From JABDJZ01 sp047619685 (GTDB taxonomy: Bacteria; Bacteroidota; Rhodothermia; Rhodothermales; UBA10348), in contig JBLHLC010000021.1 of the NCBI GenBank assembly GCA_047619685.1, forward strand, positions 1 through 64,000: 64,000 bases of DNA. The letters are read 5' to 3'. Under the pieces are notes generated by a model, which was not told the origin of the DNA, ran no database searches, and saw only the letters and a list, made by a program, of their open reading frames with translations. Every line of letters starts with the position of its first letter. Positions within the stretch are counted from its first letter, which is position 1. The position numbers and the translations under genes were made by a program. Of this stretch, positions 1-6,926 are shown in pieces.

Positions 1-357
1 GGGGGCTCCTCCGCCGGTCGGCTGGGTATAGACGACCGTCTGACCCTCCTCCGCCCGGGAATAGGCCACCAGACTTCCGTCGGGCGATAACGAGGGCCCG
101 GCCCACCCAAACGTTCCTTCCGGGACAAGTTGCCTCGGTTCTTGTCCACCGAATGAAGCCGACCACAGGTCGTCGTGATCCGCGCCGACAAAGTAGATGG
201 TCTTCCCATCCGGGCTGAAGACGGGATTCGAACCACGGATCACTTCTCTTCCAGCCTCTGGAGCATCTGCTGGCGCAGTCAGAACAACCTCGCTCCCACT
301 CACCAGCGCGAATGTCAACGCGCCGTTTTCCGGCAGGACGGACTCACGCTCCCACAA
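1..357 (-). CDS. Partial PD40/TolB-like beta-propeller protein, 5' end missing
   Basis: The minus-strand frame is open from a TGA at 372-370 down to the window edge and encodes two PD40-type propeller blades, visible as NPVFSPDGKTIYF and GPSLSPDGSLVAYSR. Proteins with these repeats are usually periplasmic propellers or the sensory tails of Ser/Thr kinases. No ATG is available: the possible starts are TTG at 357, TTG at 318 and GTG at 303, and the first overlaps the 3' end of the PIN toxin gene. The sequence begins mid-propeller, with no signal peptide or kinase domain. I infer a 5'-truncated remnant, cut where the toxin-antitoxin module now sits. The 3' end lies outside the window, so I cannot say whether it is still translated. 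Confidence 0.6.
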   Translation of the reverse strand, partial: MWERESVLPENGALTFALVSGSEVVLTAPADAPEAGREVIRGSNPVFSPDGKTIYFVGADHDDLWSASFGGQEPRQLVPEGTFGWAGPSLSPDGSLVAYSRAEEGQTVVYTQPTGGGAP

Positions 358-754
358 ACTCCTCCATCGTCACCGCCGTCTCCGGAAACGCCGCGGCCAG
401 CTTCCTGTCTCCGGTAACGAGCTTGACGCCAATACTCTGGGCGGCCGCGACGAACTCGCAGTCGTAGGCCGTGCACTTCGATGCGGCAACCAGCCTGAGC
501 ACGTCCTCCGTTGCTACCGGAATGGAGTGTCGATCCATATAACCTTCCGCGGCAATCGCGAGCCTTCGGGCTTCTTCCAGCCCCATTTCTCGAAAGCGTA
601 TGTGGGTAGCCAGGACGTTTCGATATTCCGCGATCCAGAGCGGGGGCGCGGCCCATACTTTGTCTTTGGCAACCACGGCGTCAGCAAGAACCGCACGCTC
701 GGCGTCCTTGCGGAGGAATGAATACGCCACGACGTCCGTATCCACTACAATCAT
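344..754 (-). CDS. PIN-domain toxin, VapC/FitB family
   Basis: A 136-residue single-domain PIN protein, the usual VapC size. The acidic residues expected to bind Mg2+/Mn2+ are present: Asp5 in the N-terminal VVDTD strand, Glu43, Asp98 in AYDCEF and Asp116 in TGDRKL. The family are ribonucleases that cleave tRNA, rRNA or mRNA when freed from their antitoxin. The start ATG overlaps the stop of the upstream antitoxin gene by ATGA, as expected for translational coupling. Its 3' end overlaps the truncated propeller frame. The toxin assignment is strong; the RNA target cannot be read from sequence. Confidence 0.9.
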   Translation of the reverse strand: MIVVDTDVVAYSFLRKDAERAVLADAVVAKDKVWAAPPLWIAEYRNVLATHIRFREMGLEEARRLAIAAEGYMDRHSIPVATEDVLRLVAASKCTAYDCEFVAAAQSIGVKLVTGDRKLAAAFPETAVTMEEFVGA

Positions 755-990
755 GACATCCCGTCTCTTTTCCAGGCGGGATCGTAGGGGCTGAGATTCT
801 TGAGGTCCAGGTCAGCCCAAAGAGCTTTCCTCTCCGCGATTATCTCCTCCGCCGTTTTCTCCCGGGGCATGACGACCATCTCCAGACAGGCGATGATCTC
901 CTTGTTCATACTCCTGCCCGTGAGGCGCGCCCGATCTTTCAGGCGTTCGACAAGCTCAAGCGGGATCTGCTTGATCGTAAGATTCGGCAT
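751..990 (-). CDS. Ribbon-helix-helix antitoxin, FitA/VapB-like
   Basis: A 79-residue protein starting MPNLTIKQIP, with an N-terminal ribbon-helix-helix DNA-binding segment (one beta strand, then ELVERLKDRARLTGRSMNKE helices) and a charged C-terminal tail that would wrap the PIN toxin. I chose the ATG at 990 because RHH antitoxins begin immediately before the beta strand; an in-frame ATG at 1017 would add nine residues. It lies directly upstream of the PIN gene with a 4-nt overlap, so the pair forms a classical antitoxin-first operon. Such antitoxins normally autorepress; a palindrome at 1034-1050 is a suitable operator. Confidence 0.85.
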   Translation of the reverse strand: MPNLTIKQIPLELVERLKDRARLTGRSMNKEIIACLEMVVMPREKTAEEIIAERKALWADLDLKNLSPYDPAWKRDGMS

Positions 991-1033
991 GACAGAATGG
1001 TACCGTTGTGGAACCATATCGGTAACCTATAGA

Positions 1034-1050
1034 ATGAAATGGGGTTTCAT
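1034..1050. promoter_or_regulatory. Palindromic operator candidate of the first TA module
   Basis: ATGAAATGGGGTTTCAT has perfect 6-nt arms around a 5-nt spacer. The symmetry extends outward imperfectly to CTATAG on the left and CATAG on the right. It sits 44 nt upstream of the chosen antitoxin start, and a TATAG-like element overlaps its edge. RHH antitoxins bind such short inverted repeats. Binding itself is inferred. Confidence 0.45.
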
Positions 1051-1095
1051 CCATAGAGTACCGGACCCAGCCAACCGTAACGACCCTCCGGCAGG

Positions 1096-1365
1096 CTAGG
1101 CCGCTGTCCGCATCGACCCTGGAATCAAGGTCAGGCGTACCGGCTCGCGGCCTTCGAAGACGAAGAACGCCAGTTTGTCACCGCGACGTCTTTCCTGAAT
1201 GAACCCGTGCTCAAGAATGCTCAGAATATTCTGGGCATGCCGACGATTGCGGCACTCCAGCAGCAGGGCCGGGGCCTGCTCGGCCACCGGTTCGGGGTTC
1301 GTCCAGACCAGCTCCAGGGTAGCGAAAGTCTGCGGCTTCGGCTCTGCTATGTCAACTGCGTGCAT
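1096..1365 (-). CDS. Small hypothetical protein, related to the one at 2312-2554
   Basis: An 89-residue soluble protein with an ATG start, no signal peptide and no membrane segment. I do not recognise the family. Its middle (ECRNRRHAQNILSILEHGFI followed by QERRRGD) aligns by eye with VECLSCRQAVHILERLECGW and IAERETPHG in the protein at 2312-2554, which supports both being genuine. The conserved shape is a cysteine-containing strand, an amphipathic helix with ILxxLExG(F/W)I, then a strand pair. It lies between the two toxin-antitoxin modules and may be cargo of the same accessory patch. Function unknown. Confidence 0.5.
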   Translation of the reverse strand: MHAVDIAEPKPQTFATLELVWTNPEPVAEQAPALLLECRNRRHAQNILSILEHGFIQERRRGDKLAFFVFEGREPVRLTLIPGSMRTAA

Positions 1366-1684
1366 TGCACTCGGGGGTTGTGCTAAGACGCCATGCCCGC
1401 GCAGATATGGCTATTCGGTTGCGTGCTGTGCCGCGAGGCACGTACGCGGGCCAAACTGTGTGAGTTAGACCGGGCACGCAGTCTCTGTATCGCGCACTTG
1501 GGGGCGGACTTAAGCTTTTTGGGCCGGTTCGAGAGGAATCCCACGCTCAAGACCACGCTGAGGGCAGTCATACCGGGGCATTTGAGGTTGAAGGTTATAC
1601 ATAGCTGACTGACGGGTCTTGAGCTTGAAACCCGGAGCTCAACGACTCGTACAATTGTACAATCCATTTACAATTCCCTTCGGC
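1366..1684. other. Intergenic stretch between accessory genes
   Basis: There is no convincing gene here. A frame at 1393-1608 encodes 71 residues rich in Arg and Leu without a recognisable domain, so I left it out. The right end carries the palindromes described at 1649-1663, which probably control the toxin-antitoxin pair that follows. Confidence 0.5.
1649..1663. promoter_or_regulatory. Overlapping palindromes upstream of the second TA module
   Basis: Two perfect palindromes overlap: GTACAATTGTAC at 1649-1660 and ATTGTACAAT at 1654-1663. The second contains TGTACA, the core of known YefM/Phd-type operators. It lies 22-36 nt upstream of the ATG at 1685, the right place for autoregulation by the Phd-like antitoxin encoded at 2081-2302. 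The palindromes are seen directly; the regulatory role is inferred from the family. Confidence 0.6.
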
Positions 1685-2077
1685 ATGGAGATCACGGTGG
1701 ACCCATCGGCCATCGTCGCGGTGCTTTTTGGCGAACCTGTTAAGGATGTCATAATTACCTACACCCGGCGCACCGAACTCATCGCCCCGCCCTCACTGGG
1801 TTGGGAGGTTGGAAACGCTCTTTCCGCGGCAGTAAGGCGGAAGAGGATCACGGCCGCACAGGCATCCCAAGCATTCAGACATTTTGGCGATATCCCTGTT
1901 CGCATTGCGGACATTGATGTTGTGGAGGCCGTCCAACTCTCCTTCGATCGCGGAATATTTGCGTACGATGCCTACATCATCCAGTGCGCCCTGCGTTACC
2001 GAACCCCGCTTCTGACACTGGATCGGCGACAGGCTGAAGTAGCCTCCAACGTCGGCGTGGCTCTTCTGGAGGTCTGA
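1685..2077 (+). CDS. PIN-domain toxin, VapC family
   Basis: 130 residues starting MEITVDPSAI. PIN acidic residues: Asp6, Glu41 in GWEVGNAL, Asp95 in AYDAYI and Asp113 in TLDRR. I chose the ATG at 1685 because the PIN beta strand with the first Asp follows at once. Starting at 1619 would add a tail and run through the palindromic operator. It precedes its antitoxin gene by 3 nt, which is toxin-first order, the reverse of the module at 344-990. Probable ribonuclease toxin; target unknown. Confidence 0.88.
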   Translation: MEITVDPSAIVAVLFGEPVKDVIITYTRRTELIAPPSLGWEVGNALSAAVRRKRITAAQASQAFRHFGDIPVRIADIDVVEAVQLSFDRGIFAYDAYIIQCALRYRTPLLTLDRRQAEVASNVGVALLEV

Positions 2078-2080
2078 CTT

Positions 2081-2302
2081 ATGAAGGTCTACACATACTC
2101 GGAAGCCCGCCAGAAGCTGGCTAGACTTCTGGATGAAGCCAGAGACGGCGGTGAGGTCCACATCCGCCGACGGGACGGAAGCGTATTCGCGGTCAAGCCT
2201 GTACTTCTGGACAGATCTCCGCTGGACGTTCCGAGCATTGAAACGGACTTCACTCGCGACGAAATTGTGGAGCTCATCCGGGAAGGACGCGAACGCCGCT
2301 AG
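2081..2302 (+). CDS. Phd/YefM-family antitoxin
   Basis: 73 residues beginning MKVYTYSEARQKLARLLDEA, the Phd/YefM N-terminal fold (short strand, then a helix), followed by the typical EVHIRRRDGSVFAVKP strands and a charged C-terminal helix that would neutralise the PIN toxin. It starts 3 nt after the toxin stop. Antitoxins of this family bind DNA through the N-terminal domain and repress their own operon; the TGTACA-containing palindrome at 1654-1663 fits. Pairing Phd-like antitoxins with PIN toxins is well known. Confidence 0.85.
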   Translation: MKVYTYSEARQKLARLLDEARDGGEVHIRRRDGSVFAVKPVLLDRSPLDVPSIETDFTRDEIVELIREGRERR

Positions 2303-2311
2303 CGCTCCCTC

Positions 2312-2554
2312 CTACGCCCAGGCAGCCGGTCGCAACACGCCGATGAACTCGGACGTGAAGCCGGCATGAACGTCAAAAACGACGCCGTGTGGAGTCTCCC
2401 TTTCGGCAATCCAGCCACACTCCAGCCGCTCAAGAATGTGCACGGCCTGACGACAGCTCAAGCACTCGACCTGTGCTGCTGACCGCAGCGTAGCGGATTC
2501 CGGGGTCCAGTTGATGAGGTGGGGCTTAGACGAATCTGCAGTTGGTCCGGACAA
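2312..2554 (-). CDS. Small hypothetical protein, related to the one at 1096-1365
   Basis: 80 residues, no signal peptide or membrane helix. Only a TTG start is available at the long end (2554), so the start is uncertain. The segment VECLSCRQAVHILERLECGW, then IAERETPHGVVFDV, matches the protein at 1096-1365 in spacing and key residues (Cys, ILxxLExG, aromatic, IxER). The two copies flank the second toxin-antitoxin module on the same strand. It ends 9 nt from the antitoxin stop and converges with it. I do not recognise the family. Confidence 0.45.
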   Translation of the reverse strand: MSGPTADSSKPHLINWTPESATLRSAAQVECLSCRQAVHILERLECGWIAERETPHGVVFDVHAGFTSEFIGVLRPAAWA

Positions 2555-2676
2555 GTGTCCCTCGGTTTTTGCGATGCCAGCTGGGCCCGCAAATTGACCA
2601 TCAAACCGCCGGCGCCTGATGTTATTATCGCGTGGTTCCCAGGCGCCTTTAGCACGTTTCCGGTGACACGTGAGAT

Positions 2677-4320
2677 TTATCTCGAGGATGCCGCCCGGTT
2701 GCGCTCCAGGACCTCTCTGTAGTCTCCCACCAGCGAGATGAAATCGGCCCGATAGCCGTTGGCGTCGTCACCCTTTCCAAGGCGGGCCAGCTTGAGGACC
2801 TGCGAAATGTCGGCGGCGCCCTTGAACTCAGAACCCCGGAGAATCATCCCGAAGGAGGCCACAGCTGCCGAAAACGCAAAGTCACCGGAAACGGCGGTTC
2901 CCTCTTCGGGTGCCAGGAGCGCATGTTCAATAAGCTGACTGGTGTCACTCTCCGGCGACTTATAGCGCAGTTTCAGCGTAAGCAGTTCTTCCGAGTTTGC
3001 CGCCACGGCGGCCCGTGAGGTCTGATACTTGAGGTCATCGACGGGCCGCACATCGACCGCGGTCTCAGCGCCGACCGGGATGATTTCATACAGCGCGGTC
3101 ACGGTGTGGCCTGCCCCCAGTTCGCCCGCGTCTTTTCGGTCATCGTTGAAGTCCTCTGCCGCGAGCATACGATTCTCGTACCCAATGAGGCGATATGCGG
3201 CAACCGCGGCCGGATTGAACTCCACCTGGAGCTTCACGTCCTTTGCGATGGTGTGCAGGGTTCCGCCAAGCTCACTGACCAAGACCTTCCTGGCCTCGAG
3301 TTCGCTATCGATGTAGTAGTAGTTGCCGTTCCCGTGGTCAGCAATCTGCTCCATCTTGTTGTCTTTGAGGTTGCCCGTTCCGAAACCGAGGACAGTGAGG
3401 AATGCGCCCTCATCCCGGCGTGACTCTACCAGCCGAATGAGCTCGGCATCGCTGGAGAGGCCCACATTGAAATCGCCGTCGGTGGCCAGAATGACACGGT
3501 TGATGCCACCCGTGATGAAGTTCTCCGTAACCGTGCGATAGGCCAATTGGATGCCTGCGGCCCCTGCCGTTGATCCGCCCGCTTGCAGTCTGTCCAGGGC
3601 TGAGACGATGACTTCGTGCCGATCTCCGGGGGTGGACTCCAGCACGAGACCGGCCGCCCCTGCATAGACCACCATCGCGACGCGGTCCCCTTCGCCCAAC
3701 TCATTCACCAGCATCCGGAAGGCCTTCTTCAGAAGCGGGAGCTTGTCTGGCATGTTCATGGAGCCGGACACATCCAGCAGGAATACCAGGTTGCTGGCCG
3801 GTCGCCCTACCATATCGATGCTCTCTCCCTTGAGCCCCACGTGGACAAGCTGGTGATCCGCGTTCCAGGGCGCCTGCCCCACTTCTATGGTGGTCGAGAA
3901 CGGGTCTTCTCCGGTCGGCGCCGCGTAGTCGTATGAGAAATAGTTGATCAGTTCCTCGATGCGGACGGCGTCCTTTGGCGGCAATTGGCCGTCGCGAATG
4001 AAACGTCGCACATTGCTGTATGAAGCCGCATCTACATCGATTGAAAACGTGGAGAGGGGATTATCCAGGACACGGCGAAACGTGTTCTCGTTGATCAGCG
4101 CGTAGTCCTCCGTGTTCCAGTTGGGCTGCGCCATCTGCAGTTTCATGGCATGTGCGCCAGCAGGAAGGAAGCCCATCTGGTCGGCGACCCTGCGCCCATC
4201 GGACTCCATCTCGACGGCCGGCGTGGGGACCGGCGGCTTGGGTATCTTTTGGTTGGCGCAGCCTATGAAAAGGACGGCGGTGAGAAAGCCGGTGAGTAGT
4301 GGACGAACACGCGTTTTCAT
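2677..4320 (-). CDS. von Willebrand factor A domain lipoprotein (YfbK-like)
   Basis: 547 residues. A lipoprotein signal ends at Cys21 (VLFIGC), so the protein is probably anchored in the periplasm or outer membrane. The middle is a VWA domain with an intact MIDAS, Asp183-x-Ser185-x-Ser187 in FLLDVSGSMN, which binds a divalent metal. It is preceded by the VWA N-terminal region characteristic of YfbK-type proteins (RVLDNPLSTFSIDVDAASYS) and followed by a long C-terminal domain of the DUF3520 type. The length is normal for the family. No operon partner: the next gene upstream is 640 bp away. Precise function is not known for this family; adhesion or complex assembly is the usual guess. Confidence 0.88.
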   Translation of the reverse strand: MKTRVRPLLTGFLTAVLFIGCANQKIPKPPVPTPAVEMESDGRRVADQMGFLPAGAHAMKLQMAQPNWNTEDYALINENTFRRVLDNPLSTFSIDVDAASYSNVRRFIRDGQLPPKDAVRIEELINYFSYDYAAPTGEDPFSTTIEVGQAPWNADHQLVHVGLKGESIDMVGRPASNLVFLLDVSGSMNMPDKLPLLKKAFRMLVNELGEGDRVAMVVYAGAAGLVLESTPGDRHEVIVSALDRLQAGGSTAGAAGIQLAYRTVTENFITGGINRVILATDGDFNVGLSSDAELIRLVESRRDEGAFLTVLGFGTGNLKDNKMEQIADHGNGNYYYIDSELEARKVLVSELGGTLHTIAKDVKLQVEFNPAAVAAYRLIGYENRMLAAEDFNDDRKDAGELGAGHTVTALYEIIPVGAETAVDVRPVDDLKYQTSRAAVAANSEELLTLKLRYKSPESDTSQLIEHALLAPEEGTAVSGDFAFSAAVASFGMILRGSEFKGAADISQVLKLARLGKGDDANGYRADFISLVGDYREVLERNRAASSR

Positions 4321-4962
4321 GCTGGGCCGAAGTTGTGTGTGGGACGGAAGACCCTCTATTATGAAGACACAACGAAGCAGCGGAAGTCGTTATTGCCCAG
4401 GATCTTGCCGGGCTCTGCTGAAGGATTGCGTGGCTTTGGTTGAGATTGCCGGTGACGGGGATGGGTTTGGCCGGGCTGGGGCATGGGGGTGCCCGCCGGT
4501 GCTTCTGAGTTGTCCGGAGGGTGGTTTGCATTTGCCGGGATAGTTGGGTGGCGACGGTGGGTCTCGGAGGGCGATTGGCGACATATCTGGCGCGTGTAGG
4601 ATTGAATTCGCCCCGTGTGTGCGTTTTGGGGCTGTTTTCGGTGGGGCGGATTCAATGTGCCGTCGGACAATTTGGGGCGGGAATGTAGACCCCTTCCTCG
4701 GCCCCTGCCGCCGCTGCATGCTGGGTGGTCCCGTCGCAGAGCGGTCGGTGATGGCCCCGCGAGTCCGAAACATTGTCCGATGGCACTTTGAATCCGCACC
4801 CCCGAAAACGCCCCGTAGAGCCGCGATTAAGGCCAATTCGATTCGCCATGACACCAATTGGTCGCAGATTGACCTTCAATGGGCAGCGCGGCGCGAGCAG
4901 ACCCGCGGCACATCGGCCCCCGAACAGCGGCCAGTCCAACACCCGCGCCGACCAAGGCAAAT
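4321..4962. other. Large gene-free interval with an inverted-repeat element
   Basis: Open frames here run on both strands, but they are rich in Pro, Arg and Ser and lack recognisable domains, as expected for chance frames in GC-rich DNA. The dominant structure is the 242-bp inverted-repeat element at 4601-4842. The rest should carry the promoter of the VWA lipoprotein gene, but I see no clear motif. Confidence 0.6.
4601..4842. repeat. Imperfect long inverted repeat, MITE-like or large hairpin
   Basis: The arms 4601-4671 and 4772-4842 are each 71 nt and pair in perfect register (coordinates of paired bases sum to 9443, with no net gap). The inner 38 nt (4634-4671 against 4772-4809) match at 34 positions, including the words GTTTTCGG, GGATTCAA and TCGGACAAT. 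The outer ends match at 10 of 12 (attgaattcgcc against atcgaattggcc), with a weaker stretch between. The central spacer is 100 nt. No transposase, obvious target duplication or second copy is seen in the window. It could be a non-autonomous transposable element or a structured RNA locus. Confidence 0.6.
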
Positions 4963-5721
4963 TTACGCCCCGGAAACCCCGGGGTCGCGCCTCGCTGCCA
5001 GTGCCGATGCCACGGCCCGAACCAGCGCTGGCAGCGTCTCCCCACTGGGCCCGAGTACCACCTGGTCCATGTGTCGGGCAATGGCGGACGGCTCCACGTT
5101 AAACTCGGCGCAATAGACGCCAGCATCGCTCGCGGCCAGCGGCAACCCCGCAGCAGGGTACACCACCGCACTGGTGCCAATGGAAAGGAACACGTCGGCG
5201 CGGATGGCAGCCGCCAATCCTGCTTCGTAGGCACCCTCGGGCAGCATCTCGCCGAACCACACCACGTCCGGTCTGATCAGCCCGCCACACGCCGGGCACG
5301 CGCGGGCGTTCAGTTCGTTTTCGCCCGACGGCCGAGAACATGCATGGCAGTAGTTCCGCGTCAGGTTGCCGTGCAATTCTATCACCTGCGCTGACCCGGC
5401 CTCGAAGTGCAGATTGTCAACGTTCTGGGTCACCAGCGTAAAGTCGGGAATCAGGGTTTCCAACTGCGCCAGTGCCAAATGCCCGGGATTGGGACGCGCC
5501 TCCTCCACAATTTCTCGTCGATGCGCATACCAACCTTGGACCAACTCGGGGTTGGCCAGGAACGCGTCCATGCTGGCCAGCTCCTGCGGATTGAACTTGG
5601 CCCAGAGCCCTCCCGGATCACGGAAGGTGGGAATGCCGCTCTCTGCGCTCATCCCCGCACCGGTCAACACGGCAACGCGGGTAGCCACAGCGAGCTTCTC
5701 TAACAATATCTCACTAAACAT
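4963..5721 (-). CDS. cobB: NAD-dependent protein deacylase, SIR2 family, class III-like
   Basis: 252 residues; the ATG at 5721 places the Rossmann motif GAGMSAESGIPTFRD at residues 21-35 as in all sirtuins. The NAD/ribose motif is TQNVDNLH and the catalytic His is 117 (ELHGNL). A structural zinc site is Cys125, Cys128, Cys142 and Cys145. Tyr65 and Arg68 in WYAHRR match the Y-x-x-R pair that binds acidic acyl groups in class III sirtuins, so lysine desuccinylase/demalonylase activity is likely besides deacetylation. An upstream extension of the frame to 6015 would overlap the divergent PAP2 gene and has no sirtuin character. The 66-bp divergent spacer should hold both promoters. Confidence 0.93.
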   Translation of the reverse strand: MFSEILLEKLAVATRVAVLTGAGMSAESGIPTFRDPGGLWAKFNPQELASMDAFLANPELVQGWYAHRREIVEEARPNPGHLALAQLETLIPDFTLVTQNVDNLHFEAGSAQVIELHGNLTRNYCHACSRPSGENELNARACPACGGLIRPDVVWFGEMLPEGAYEAGLAAAIRADVFLSIGTSAVVYPAAGLPLAASDAGVYCAEFNVEPSAIARHMDQVVLGPSGETLPALVRAVASALAARRDPGVSGA

Positions 5722-5787
5722 GCCCAGAAAATACGCGGAACCAGATGCCTCGGAAACGTAGGATCGCGCCCGGCCTTTCTCTTCTCC

Positions 5788-6459
5788 ATGGAAAATAATC
5801 GCAGACTCGGATTCTACGTCAAAATGATGCTGGTGGCCTACCTGTCCTGGTTGGCCTACTTCCTGCCCATGGGGCATCTGGCAGCGACGATGAACAGCAC
5901 GGACTGGCGCACCGCGTGGGACATAGCCATCCCGTTCTGGTCGTGGACGGTGTGGATCTACGATTTTTGTTATTTGTTGCCGCTTTTTGCGGTCTTTGTG
6001 GTCACGGACGGCCACCTTCTGAATCGGCTTCTCCTGGCGGTGTTTACAGCCACGTTTACAGCCACCGTGGTCTATTTCATCTTCCCGATTTCGTATCCGG
6101 ACCCGATATTCGGGGACTCGCTTTCAGATAGATTCCTGGCCTGGCAGTTCGCCGTGGACTTTCAGCCGGGCGCCAACAAGATGCCCAGCCTGCACGTCGC
6201 GAACTCTTTTATGGCCTGGCTGGCCGTCAAGACCAGGAGCCGCAAGGTGTCCGCGGTCTTTCTTGTCAGCGCGATTCTCATCGCCATTTCGACCCTCTTT
6301 ACCAAAAAGCACCTCTTGCTGGATGTAGCGGTTGGTGCGGCTTGGGCGTTCGGCGCGTGGTACATCGCCGGGAAACTCTACGCGCGGTTCTTTGACGCAA
6401 ACCTCCCCCCAGAAGACGCGCTGCTGATTGGCCTGAAACTGAAACGGCCGAAGGCCTGA
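5788..6459 (+). CDS. PAP2-family membrane phosphatase or phosphotransferase
   Basis: 223 residues with about six membrane helices. The PAP2 signatures are MPSLHVANS (motif 2, catalytic-relay His) and a later KKHLLLDVAVG (motif 3, nucleophilic His and Asp). The spacing and the FPISYPDP loop resemble inositol-phosphoceramide-synthase-like (AUR1-type) PAP2 proteins more than PgpB. Such enzymes dephosphorylate or transfer lipid-linked phosphates at the outer face of the inner membrane. It overlaps the next gene by 1 nt (TGATG), so the two are probably cotranscribed. The substrate is not predictable. Confidence 0.85.
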   Translation: MENNRRLGFYVKMMLVAYLSWLAYFLPMGHLAATMNSTDWRTAWDIAIPFWSWTVWIYDFCYLLPLFAVFVVTDGHLLNRLLLAVFTATFTATVVYFIFPISYPDPIFGDSLSDRFLAWQFAVDFQPGANKMPSLHVANSFMAWLAVKTRSRKVSAVFLVSAILIAISTLFTKKHLLLDVAVGAAWAFGAWYIAGKLYARFFDANLPPEDALLIGLKLKRPKA

Positions 6460-6908
6460 TGTCGCGTCGCACCATGATCTCGATGGTGGCTCTGGTGGTT
6501 CTTGGCGCCATGTCTGTCATGCAGCTGCGCTCGGACGAACCCGACTCCGGGGCCGCGGCAGTCGCTGGGAGCGAGAACACGGGGGCCGTCGAAGCGGCAT
6601 TCGCCGCTCACCAGAACGGCGTCTGGGTCACGGGCGAGGGCCGGGTTGACCGCACTTTGGGAGACGATACGGAGGGAGCCAGGCACCAGCGGTTCGTGCT
6701 TGAACTGGCATCAGGGCATACGATCCTGATTTCCCACAACATCGACATCGCTCCCCGCGTCACCGATCTCAGGGAGGGCGATGACATCAAATTCCACGGC
6801 CAATACGAATGGAACGAGCAGGGCGGTGTGGTCCACTGGACCCACCGAGACCCCCAGGGACGCCAGGACGGCGGCTGGCTGGAGCACTTCGGCAACCGGC
6901 ACCGGTAG
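6459..6908 (+). CDS. DUF3465 exported protein
   Basis: 149 residues: an N-terminal hydrophobic segment (about residues 6-23) acting as signal or anchor, then a compact domain with RHQRFVLELASGHTILISHN, a DLREGD loop and VVHWTHRDPQGR, which I recognise as DUF3465. The fold appears to be an OB-like small beta barrel; its role is unknown. The start overlaps the stop of the PAP2 gene by one base (TGATG), suggesting translational coupling and a shared envelope function. It converges with the aminopeptidase gene 18 bp downstream. Confidence 0.8.
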   Translation: MSRRTMISMVALVVLGAMSVMQLRSDEPDSGAAAVAGSENTGAVEAAFAAHQNGVWVTGEGRVDRTLGDDTEGARHQRFVLELASGHTILISHNIDIAPRVTDLREGDDIKFHGQYEWNEQGGVVHWTHRDPQGRQDGGWLEHFGNRHR

Positions 6909-6926
6909 CCCACAAACGTCAGGCTA

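Noticed and set aside
205..245. A tRNA T-loop-like word (GGTTCGAATCCC) on the minus strand
   Set aside because: The flanking bases do not form a T stem or acceptor stem, and the segment codes for a PD40 blade in frame.
1393..1608. A 71-residue plus-strand frame between the two small hypothetical genes
   Set aside because: No recognisable domain, signal or conserved pattern. Open frames of this length are common by chance at this GC content.
4359..4372. The 14-nt word TTATGAAGACACAA also found at 20112-20125 upstream of another exported-protein gene
   Set aside because: Several exact 14-nt repeats are expected by chance in 64 kb, and the distances to the two start codons differ (39 and 9 nt).
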